From NCBI GenBank assembly GCA_012514865.1, contig JAAYZO010000353.1, positions 1-13,077 of the forward strand: 13,077 nucleotides of DNA, written 5' to 3'. Shown here piece by piece: positions 1-6,714 of the stretch. This stretch comes from Lentisphaerota bacterium. GTDB taxonomy: Bacteria; Verrucomicrobiota; Lentisphaeria; Oligosphaerales; JAFGRS01. The notes beneath the pieces are model-generated. The model worked only from the letters and a program-made list of their open reading frames with translations. It was not told the DNA's origin and searched no databases. Each line of letters begins with the position of its first letter. The stretch's first letter is position 1. The translations under genes and the position numbers were made by a program.

Positions 1-65
1 CAAGGCCCGTCCGTGTCCGTCCGTGCGGGTCCGTGTCGGTCCGTGTCCCGAGCCGGAAGGCCGCG
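1..65. repeat. 65-bp direct repeat, copy 1 (decamer-based)
   Basis: This segment is identical base for base to 242-306, with a spacing of 241 bp. Inside it are four 10-bp units based on GTCCGTGTCC (9-18, 19-28, 29-38, 39-48), followed by a GC-rich tail. The copy begins at the window edge, so it may extend further left. Open frames across it are by-products of the repeat and lack coding features. I assign no function. Confidence 0.9.
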
Positions 66-66
66 G

Positions 67-222
67 GAACGCCCAACGCTGAACGCCCAACGCTCAACAC
101 CGCCCCCCCGACCCTCGACCCTCGCCCCCTCGACCCTCGACCCCTCGACCCTCGACCCGCGGGAACGCCCAACGCTGAACGCCGAACGTCCAACGCTCAA
201 CACCACCCCCCTCGACCCTCGA
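67..222. repeat. Interleaved heptamer tandem arrays between the 65-bp repeats
   Basis: Two heptamer families alternate here. The first is GAACGCC/CAACGCT, with five units at 67-101 and six at 163-204, both ending in CAACACC. The second is CTCGACC, with units at 114-157 broken twice by two extra C bases, and again from 211 to 222. The unit length is not a multiple of three and all frames give low-complexity peptides, so this is non-coding. The two GAACGCC blocks are degenerate copies of each other; the second has an extra GAACGTC unit. Confidence 0.85.
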
Positions 223-241
223 GGCGCGGCGCCGGGTCCGG

Positions 242-306
242 CAAGGCCCGTCCGTGTCCGTCCGTGCGGGTCCGTGTCGGTCCGTGTCCCGAGCCGGAAG
301 GCCGCG
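242..306. repeat. 65-bp direct repeat, copy 2
   Basis: A perfect second copy of bases 1-65, including its four decamer units (250-289). It closes the repeat block. After it, 307-463 is unique sequence with no gene, and presumably holds the promoter and leader of the plus-strand gene run. Confidence 0.9.
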
Positions 307-365
307 TCCCCGCGGCCCCGGCAATAATGGCGTCGGGCGGAGCGGTGCCGGTGCCAATGGCGGGC

Positions 366-371
366 TATAGT
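366..371 (+). promoter_or_regulatory. Possible -10 element (TATAGT) upstream of the tolB-like gene
   Basis: TATAGT lies within GCTATAGT, about 92 nt before the chosen start at 464. The same octamer forms the -10 region in front of enolase. No convincing -35 hexamer sits 16-18 bp upstream (CGGTGC at the 17-bp position), so this is only suggestive. Another AT-rich hexamer, AATAAT at 323-328, also lacks a -35 partner. Confidence 0.3.
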
Positions 372-463
372 GGGACGTTTACCTGCTGTGAGGCCCCGCG
401 GTCCCGTTTGGCGTCGGGGCGAGCCCGGCGGTGGCGAACGGCCGCAATTTCCTGAGGATGATC

Positions 464-1684
464 ATGACAGCCCACGCGCGCACATTCCGGTTCTCTCTGA
501 TGCTGACCGCGGCCCTCCTGACGGGCAGCCTTGCCCTGCAGGCGCAGGTCGACGTCGTCAAGCGGCTCGGCGAGGCCAACCCGACCCTGGTTGTTACGAG
601 TTTCGAGGGCAGCGACGCGGTGCGCAAGAAGCTCGTGGACGCCCTGACCCGCTGCGACTGGTTCACGGTGCAGAGCAGCGGCCGCGACCCCGACTTCACG
701 GTCGCGGCGCGACATCTCGCGGGGGCTGCCGAGAGCCTCGAGCTGCAGGTCGTGACACGGCAGCGCGCCAGCTTCGGGCTACGTGCCGCCGCCGGCGCCG
801 GCGGGACAGACGAGATGGTCTTCCGGGCCGTCGACGAACTCCTGCGCAAGGCCTTCAGCGTGCCCGGCCTGTGCAACAGCCGCCTGGCCTTCGCGGTGGC
901 CGGCAGCGGCAACCTCAAGGAAGTCTACACCTGCCGGTTTGACGGTTCCGACTCCCGCCGGCTGACGCACAATGGCAGCATCAGCACCGAGCCGTCGTGG
1001 GGGCCGGGGAATCGCCAGTTGGTCTACACCCTGTACCAGAACAACGCCACCTCGGTGGTGCTCGTCGACATGGCCAACTCCCGCCAGAAACGCCTGTGCC
1101 GCTTTCCGGGCCTGAATGCCGGCGCCGACCTCAGCCCCGACGGCCAGTGGGCCGCGATCAGCCTGAGCAAGGACCGCCGCGTCGATCTGTTCGTGGTGTC
1201 GGCGCAGACCGGCCAGGTGGCGCGGCAGCTCACCAGCGACCTCTCGGCCGAGTCCTCGCCGTGCTGGTCGCCGCGCGGCGATCAGCTCTGCTTCGTCTCC
1301 GACCGTGCCGGCCGGCCGCAGCTCTACCTGATCGGCGCTCAGGGCGGGAGCGCGACGCGGCTCCTGCGGGAGTCCGATGAGGCCGTCTCGCCGGACTGGT
1401 CGCCGGTCTCGAACACCATCTGCTTCTCGACCCGCCTCGGCGGCCAGTACGCCATTGCCGTGGTCGATATGAAGGACGGCTCCCGGACGCGCAAGGTGGT
1501 GACCAACGCCGCCGGCAACTGGGAATCGCCCGCCTGGGCTCCCGACGGTCGTCATGTCGTCTGCGCCCGGCGCCTGCAGAAGGGCCGCGAACTCTACATG
1601 GTGGACACCTGGCATGGCCGCCTGATACCGATCACCCGCGGCGGCGACCACTCGCTGCCGTCGTGGTCCGAGGTCTACCCGTAG
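464..1684 (+). CDS. tolB: TolB-like periplasmic beta-propeller protein
   Basis: This 406-residue protein resembles TolB, the periplasmic component of the Tol-Pal envelope system. It starts with a signal peptide (FRFSLMLTAALLTGSLALQA, cleavage near residue 25-30). A TolB N-terminal-like domain follows, then from about residue 165 a series of roughly 40-residue WD40-like (PD40) blades with cores such as SPDGQWAAIS, SPRGDQLCFVSDR and APDGRHVVCARR. The frame is open from a GTG at 431, but TGAGG at 452-456 lies 7 nt before the ATG at 464 and the signal peptide begins there, so 464 is preferred over 431 or 458. Its length is close to the usual ~430 residues. No pal, tolA, tolQ or tolR is visible, so Tol-Pal membership is inferred from homology. 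It could be a TolB-like propeller with another partner. The next gene follows after 31 nt. Confidence 0.85.
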   Translation: MTAHARTFRFSLMLTAALLTGSLALQAQVDVVKRLGEANPTLVVTSFEGSDAVRKKLVDALTRCDWFTVQSSGRDPDFTVAARHLAGAAESLELQVVTRQRASFGLRAAAGAGGTDEMVFRAVDELLRKAFSVPGLCNSRLAFAVAGSGNLKEVYTCRFDGSDSRRLTHNGSISTEPSWGPGNRQLVYTLYQNNATSVVLVDMANSRQKRLCRFPGLNAGADLSPDGQWAAISLSKDRRVDLFVVSAQTGQVARQLTSDLSAESSPCWSPRGDQLCFVSDRAGRPQLYLIGAQGGSATRLLRESDEAVSPDWSPVSNTICFSTRLGGQYAIAVVDMKDGSRTRKVVTNAAGNWESPAWAPDGRHVVCARRLQKGRELYMVDTWHGRLIPITRGGDHSLPSWSEVYP

Positions 1685-1715
1685 GCCGCGGCTGCCGCAA
1701 AGGAAGACCGCTCCC

Positions 1716-3152
1716 GTGACTGTCGCTGTTGCCGCTGCTGCCTCCGGCCGTCTGCCGCCGCCTCCTGCCCGGGTCTTCCTGGTAGGCCTGGGTGGCATCG
1801 GCATGAGCGGCCTGGCGCAGGCCCTGCAGGACCGCGGCTATGCAGTGGCGGGCAGCGACCGGCTCCTGGACGGCCCCGGGCGCTCCGAGCTGGTGGCGCA
1901 GCTCCGCGGCCTGGGCCTTGCGGTCTACCCCCAGGACGGCAGCGGCCCGCGCCAGGAACGCCCGGATGTCCTGGTGACCTCGGCGGCGGTGGAGGCGGGC
2001 AACCCCGACCTGGAGGCCGCGCCGGGCGTGCCGGTGTGCCCGCGGGCGCGGGCTCTGGCGGCGCTTCTGAATGCCGGCGGCGGCTGTCAGATTGCGGTGG
2101 CGGGCTCGGCCGGCAAGACCTCGGTCACCGGCTGGATCGCCGCGGCGCTGCGGGCCCTGGGACGGCGCGTCATGGTCGTCAACGGCGGCTACATGCTCGA
2201 CGCCGAGTCGGCGCAGCGGCCGGGTAACTACGCCGCCGATGCCGACCCCGAGTTCCAGGTGGTCGAGGTCGACGAGAGCGACCGCAGCCTGGTCGAGTTC
2301 ACCCCCGACGTCGGCGTGCTGCTGAACATCGGCACGGACCACTACGGACGCGAGGAACTCCTGGCGGTCTTCGGGCGTTTTCTGGACCAGTGCCGCGAGG
2401 CCTGCGTGCTGCCGGCCGGGCTGGCGGCGGAGCTGGCCGGCCATGGCCCGGCGCGGCGGCGGCTCTTTGCGCCGGCGCCGGCGGCCGAGGCGACGGCGGT
2501 GGTCGCGCCCAGTGAGTACGAGCCCGGCCCGCACGGGGCGGCCTTCGTCCTGCCGGGGGCCGGACGGGTCGCCAGCACGCAGTACGGCCGCCACTCGGCG
2601 ACGAACGCGGCGGCGGTGCTGGCGGCGCTCGAGGCCGCCGGCGGCGCGGCCGCGCCGGCGGCCATGGTTGCCGCCCTGGGCGCCTTCCGCGGCATCCGCC
2701 AGCGCTTCGAGTACGTCGGCCAGCGCCACGGCCGGCCGGTCTACCACGACTACGCCCACAACGTCCAGAAGATCGCGGCGGCGCTGGACACCGCCCGCGA
2801 GGCGGCCGGGTCGCCCGTGACGGCCTTCTTCCAGCCGCATGGGTACGGCCCGCTGGGCTTCATGCGCGAGGCCCTCGCCGAGACCCTCCGAGAGGCCCTG
2901 CGCCCCGGCGACCGCTGGGTCTTCCTGCCGGTGTACTACGCCGGCGGCTCGTCGTCGTTCACGCCGACAGCGGCCGCAGTCGCGGCCGAGTACGCCGCCG
3001 CCGGCCTGCCGGCCAGCGCCCTCGAGCGTCGCGACGACGCGGCGGCCCTCCTCGACGAGGCCGGCGCCGACGCGGCGCGGGCCATCCTGGTCCTGGGCGC
3101 GCGGGATCCATCCCTGCCAGCCTTCGCCGCCGGGCTCTGCCACCACCCCTGA
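1716..3152 (+). CDS. Mur ligase family protein, MurC-like (UDP-MurNAc--alanine ligase type), divergent
   Basis: This 478-residue cytoplasmic protein has the three-domain layout of Mur ligases. MurC joins L-alanine to UDP-N-acetylmuramate using ATP. The N-terminal nucleotide-sugar domain carries FLVGLGGIGMSGLA and, later, VTSAAVEAGNPDL, as in MurC. The central ATPase has a P-loop AGSAGKTS (K134), DESD at 186-189 and NIGTDH at 204-209. The C-terminal domain has YGRHSATNAAAVLA, RQRFEYVG, YHDYAHN (344-349) and FQPHGY (H375). MurC normally has GTHGKTTT and DDYGHHP, so two diagnostic motifs are altered; DYAHN resembles cyanophycin synthetase and other Mur-like ligases. The start is GTG, with AAAGGAAG at 1699-1706 ending 9 nt upstream. 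It lies between tolB and a lyase gene with short gaps. Family membership is firm; the exact substrate is not. Confidence 0.8.
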   Translation: MTVAVAAAASGRLPPPPARVFLVGLGGIGMSGLAQALQDRGYAVAGSDRLLDGPGRSELVAQLRGLGLAVYPQDGSGPRQERPDVLVTSAAVEAGNPDLEAAPGVPVCPRARALAALLNAGGGCQIAVAGSAGKTSVTGWIAAALRALGRRVMVVNGGYMLDAESAQRPGNYAADADPEFQVVEVDESDRSLVEFTPDVGVLLNIGTDHYGREELLAVFGRFLDQCREACVLPAGLAAELAGHGPARRRLFAPAPAAEATAVVAPSEYEPGPHGAAFVLPGAGRVASTQYGRHSATNAAAVLAALEAAGGAAAPAAMVAALGAFRGIRQRFEYVGQRHGRPVYHDYAHNVQKIAAALDTAREAAGSPVTAFFQPHGYGPLGFMREALAETLREALRPGDRWVFLPVYYAGGSSSFTPTAAAVAAEYAAAGLPASALERRDDAAALLDEAGADAARAILVLGARDPSLPAFAAGLCHHP

Positions 3153-3172
3153 TACAGGAACGCCTGACGACC

Positions 3173-6100
3173 ATGCTGCAACGCTGTGCCGCCCTGACGC
3201 TGAGCCTGATGGCCGGGAGTCTCCTGGCCTTTCCGGTCGACCTCTCGGAGCCCCCGGCGGGCCACCCGCCGCTGACGCCGCGCGACGGCGCCGTCGTCCC
3301 GATCAACCCGCCGCCGATGATCTGGCGCGTCGACGAGACGGCGGCCAGCTACACCCTCGAACTGTCCCGCGATCCAGGCTTCGCCGGCGAGGTCGTGCGG
3401 GTCGAGGGCATCGACCTGCCCTTCTACAACCACAGCGAGACGCTCGCGGCGGGCATCTGGTACTGGCGCTATCGCGTCGTGCGCGCCGACGGCGCCGTCT
3501 CCGACCCCGGGCCGGCGCGGCATTTTGTCATCGAGAGCGCGGCCGTGGCGCTGCCGGTGCCGCCGACCCGCGCCATCCTCGAGAGCCTCCCGGCGCATCC
3601 GCGCGTCTTCGTCACGCCGGCGACCCTGGAGGCCTTCCGCGCCCGCCGCCTGGGACCCGCCGCCGAAGCCTGGGACGAGATCCGCCACGGCGCCGAGCAG
3701 GCCCTCACCCAGACGCCGCGGACGGTCACCCTGAAGCCCTTCCCGGCCGACCCCGGCAAGGCCCGCAAGCAGGTCTTCTTCCTCGGCAGCGACGGCCAGG
3801 CGCAGGTCCCGGCCGGCATCGGGCCATCCGAGCTGAATGCCGCCGCCGACCGCGCCAACCTCCTCTCGTGGGCCTACCTGATCAGCGGCGAGCAACGCTA
3901 CGCCGAGGCGGCGCGGACCTGGCTGCTGTGGCTGCTGCCCTTCCGCATGGACTACCACCTCGCGCGCGCCGACCGCGCCGCGCATGACACGGTCGTCTAC
4001 AACTACGAGTACGGCCTGAAGAACGTCGCCCTGACCTACGACCGCATCATCGGCGTCCTGAGCCCGGCCGAGCGCGCCGCGGTGCTCGAGCACGTGCGCT
4101 ACCACGGCGACAACGCCTACCGCTGGTGCCGCGATGCCCTCAAGCTCGACGTGCGCTACGAGAACTCCCATGGCCAGCAGTGCATGCACGCCCTGGTGAC
4201 CACGACCATGGCCGTCATGGGCGACCTCGACGAGGCCGACGTCTGGGCCGACTGGCTGATCCGCCAGTACGTCAACCGCCTGGCCTGGGGCGGCGATGAC
4301 GGCGGCTACACCGAAGGCCAGACCTACGGCCACAAGTTCGGCATGATCCTGGAAGCCCTGGCGGCCCTGCGCACGGCCACCGGCATTGACGTCTTCCGCA
4401 AGCCGCGCCTCAACAACGCCGGCGAGTTCTGGCTGTACTGCATGGCGCTGAACACCTGGTGGAACCACTGGGGCGACGTCTATCCCCTCCTCGAGCCGAT
4501 GCGCGGCAACGCCCGCGACGGCGCCATCGCCGGTCTGCTGGCGGCCATGACCGGCAACCGCGCCGTGGCCTGGTACAGCCGGACGGTGGTGACGCCGCCG
4601 GCGCACATACCCTTCCGCTACCTCGCCGAGCCAGGCCCGTCGCCGAAGCCGCCGATCGACGTGGCCCAGGCCAGGCTCTTCCCCGACGTCGGCCAACTGG
4701 CGGCCTACGACCGCTTCTACGACCACGCCGGCAGCCGCATCTTCTTCCGCTCCAGCCCCTGGGGCAGCCACAGCCACTCCCACTGCGATCAGAATGGCTT
4801 CGTCATCCACGCCGGCGGCGAGATCCTCGCCTGCGATGCCGGCTACTACACCTACTCAGGCGATACCTACCACCAGCAGTTCAGCACTGCCTCGGTCGCT
4901 CACAACACCCTCCTGGCCAACGGCAAGGGCCAGCCCAAGTCAATCACCGCCAAGGGCCTCGTGCACAGCCTCTTCGACAGCCCGCGCTACTGCCTCTTCA
5001 CCGGCTCGGCCGGGACCGCCTACCCGGAGATGCTCGAGCGCTTCGACCGCACCGTGCTCTTCCTGCGCCCGAATCTCTGGGTCATGCACGACGACGTCAC
5101 GGCACCCGCACCGACGGCGCTGACCTGGCTCCTGAATACCTTCGAGCCGGCCGAGATCGATGCGGCCAGGGCGACCCTGACGGTACGCCAGCGCGACCAG
5201 CGCCTGAGCGTCCGGCACCTCTTCCCGGACGGCATGGAGTACACCCAGGGCAACGAGCGGCCGGTGCCGATGCTGACCAAGAGTTTCTGCCGCTACACCG
5301 AGGCCTTCCCGCAGGCCTGGACCCTCCGGGCTGTGACGCCGCCGCGCCAGGCCGAGCAGATCCTGTCGGTCCTCGAAGCCCACGGCGCCGACGCCGCGCC
5401 GGCGCTGGTCCAGGCCGAGGCGCTCAGCGCCGGCGACTGCCGCGGCGTGCGCATCCTGACGGGCGGCCGCCGTGAGACCGTCCTGTTCCGCCCCGCCGCC
5501 GCGGACGCCTCGCAGCAGGCCGCCGGGCTGTCCTTCACCGGCCGCGTCGCCAGCGTCGCGGTCAACGAGGCCGAGCGCGCCCTGAGCTGGATGCTCGCCG
5601 ACGGCACCCGCCTGGCCCAGGGCGAGACGGTGCTGTTCACGGCCTCGACGGCGGTGTCCGCCGCAGCCGAGTACGCCCCGACCGCGGCGCGGTCGATGGC
5701 GTGGGTCCGTCACGACGGCGACACCCGCGTGCAGCTCCGCCTCCCGGAACGCCCCGGCCAGGTCTGGACCGCACCGGCGCAGGCGCCGGAACAGGCCGCC
5801 CGAGCCGCCGTCGCCTGGGCTGACGGCGTCCTCAGCCTCGACCTTAAGGGCCGTGGCACCACCGTCCTCTGGATCGACCCGGCCCGCGACCTGGCCACCG
5901 CCCCGGCAGCGCTGACCCTGACCCTCGCCGACAGCCGCGGCAGCCAGTCCATCGCCATGGAGACCGCGGTCGCCGACAACGGCGACCTGGTGGCCTTCAC
6001 CACGCTCATGCCGGCCACCCCCGGCGACTACACCCTCAGCGCCCCCGGCGCCGAGATCCTCGTCCAGGACCGCTGGGATCCGGACCTCAGCCGCCGCGGC

Positions 6101-6685
6101 CGCGACCAGGTCCAGGCCCGCTGTTGCGAGGGCACCGAGCTGTTCATCCGTTTCGCGCCGACGGCGACGCCCGAGGCCCGCGCCGCACTGCTGCCCGACG
6201 GCGCCGCGGCCTGGGTCAGCGTCCTCCGCAACGGCGGCTTCGAGGCCGGCATCCCGGCCTACCCGCCGCGAAGCTGGACGATCTCACACCCGCGGCGCAT
6301 GGGCTTCAGTTGGCCCTACTGGAGCCAGGAGCAGCCGCGCAGCGGCGCGTCGGCCCTCAAGTTCGTCCGCCCCGAGGTCGCCATGAGCCTGATCGCCCAG
6401 CCGATGCGGCTGCTCGTGGGCGGGCGGTACCGTCTGCGCTTCCACGCCATGGGCAACGCCAGCACGGTCGAGGTGGGCGTCAGCGGCACTCGCGGCGCCA
6501 GGGCCGCGGTCAAGGTCGAGCCCTCGACCGAGTGGCGCGCCTACGAGACCGAGTTGGACCTGCACCCGGGTTACACCCAGCTCACCATCGCCTTCGGCAA
6601 CGGCGGCGAGCCCGACCAGGTCCTCTGGCTCGACGACATCGACCTCAGCCGCCGCGTCGACGGCGTGGCGGCCACCCAGCCCTGA
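3173..6685 (+). CDS. Secreted heparinase II/III-like polysaccharide lyase with C-terminal carbohydrate-binding-like module
   Basis: This 1170-residue protein begins with a signal peptide (ALTLSLMAGSLLA, cleavage near residue 19). A fibronectin-like DUF4962-type N-terminal region follows (about 30-150), then an alpha/alpha-toroid region (about 150-480) and a heparinase II/III beta-sandwich domain (about 515-700). Candidate catalytic residues, by comparison with Pedobacter heparinase II and alginate lyases, are H333 in NSHGQQ, Y379 or Y385 in GGYTEGQTYGH, and H533-H537 in GSHSHSHCDQNGF. GYYTYSGDTYHQQF and VAHNTLL (H577) match the family's conserved core. From about residue 1018 a NGGFEAG...LDDIDLS module resembles carbohydrate-binding jelly-roll domains (CBM4/9-like). 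It probably cleaves a uronic-acid polysaccharide outside the cytoplasm by beta-elimination; the substrate cannot be read from sequence. The start lies 20 nt after the Mur ligase stop, with AGGA about 13 nt upstream. Confidence 0.82.
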   Translation: MLQRCAALTLSLMAGSLLAFPVDLSEPPAGHPPLTPRDGAVVPINPPPMIWRVDETAASYTLELSRDPGFAGEVVRVEGIDLPFYNHSETLAAGIWYWRYRVVRADGAVSDPGPARHFVIESAAVALPVPPTRAILESLPAHPRVFVTPATLEAFRARRLGPAAEAWDEIRHGAEQALTQTPRTVTLKPFPADPGKARKQVFFLGSDGQAQVPAGIGPSELNAAADRANLLSWAYLISGEQRYAEAARTWLLWLLPFRMDYHLARADRAAHDTVVYNYEYGLKNVALTYDRIIGVLSPAERAAVLEHVRYHGDNAYRWCRDALKLDVRYENSHGQQCMHALVTTTMAVMGDLDEADVWADWLIRQYVNRLAWGGDDGGYTEGQTYGHKFGMILEALAALRTATGIDVFRKPRLNNAGEFWLYCMALNTWWNHWGDVYPLLEPMRGNARDGAIAGLLAAMTGNRAVAWYSRTVVTPPAHIPFRYLAEPGPSPKPPIDVAQARLFPDVGQLAAYDRFYDHAGSRIFFRSSPWGSHSHSHCDQNGFVIHAGGEILACDAGYYTYSGDTYHQQFSTASVAHNTLLANGKGQPKSITAKGLVHSLFDSPRYCLFTGSAGTAYPEMLERFDRTVLFLRPNLWVMHDDVTAPAPTALTWLLNTFEPAEIDAARATLTVRQRDQRLSVRHLFPDGMEYTQGNERPVPMLTKSFCRYTEAFPQAWTLRAVTPPRQAEQILSVLEAHGADAAPALVQAEALSAGDCRGVRILTGGRRETVLFRPAAADASQQAAGLSFTGRVASVAVNEAERALSWMLADGTRLAQGETVLFTASTAVSAAAEYAPTAARSMAWVRHDGDTRVQLRLPERPGQVWTAPAQAPEQAARAAVAWADGVLSLDLKGRGTTVLWIDPARDLATAPAALTLTLADSRGSQSIAMETAVADNGDLVAFTTLMPATPGDYTLSAPGAEILVQDRWDPDLSRRGRDQVQARCCEGTELFIRFAPTATPEARAALLPDGAAAWVSVLRNGGFEAGIPAYPPRSWTISHPRRMGFSWPYWSQEQPRSGASALKFVRPEVAMSLIAQPMRLLVGGRYRLRFHAMGNASTVEVGVSGTRGARAAVKVEPSTEWRAYETELDLHPGYTQLTIAFGNGGEPDQVLWLDDIDLSRRVDGVAATQP

Positions 6686-6694
6686 TTCATCACC

Positions 6695-6706
6695 CCTTAA
6701 TTAAGG
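6695..6706. promoter_or_regulatory. AT-rich 12-bp palindrome overlapping the ribosome binding site
   Basis: CCTTAATTAAGG is a perfect palindrome in the 29-nt gap between the lyase and the methyltransferase. Its right arm contributes AAGG to the ribosome binding site AAGGA (6703-6707), which lies 7 nt before the ATG at 6715. It is the most AT-rich patch in this region. It could be an operator, or a chance palindrome around the ribosome binding site; its function is unknown. Confidence 0.35.
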
Positions 6707-6714
6707 ATAACACC

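Noticed and set aside
1..306. CRISPR array
   Set aside because: Only two long copies exist, the units inside are contiguous 7- and 10-mers without unique spacers of equal length, and no cas gene is present.
13..455. Overlapping open frames of 87-140 codons on both strands in the repeat block
   Set aside because: They translate the heptamer and decamer repeats into low-complexity peptides, lack supported starts, and run in several frames at once. GC-rich DNA with few stop codons explains them.
1632..4810. Minus-strand open frames of 504 and 624 codons antisense to the Mur ligase and lyase genes
   Set aside because: The plus-strand products match known families over their whole length, while the antisense frames give Arg/Ala/Gly-rich sequence without domains. 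They are shadows of GC-rich codon usage.
6124..6714. N-terminal extension of the methyltransferase into the lyase gene
   Set aside because: The frame is open, but it overlaps the conserved C-terminal module of the lyase. The ATG at 6715 has a well-placed ribosome binding site and the upstream peptide is shadow sequence.
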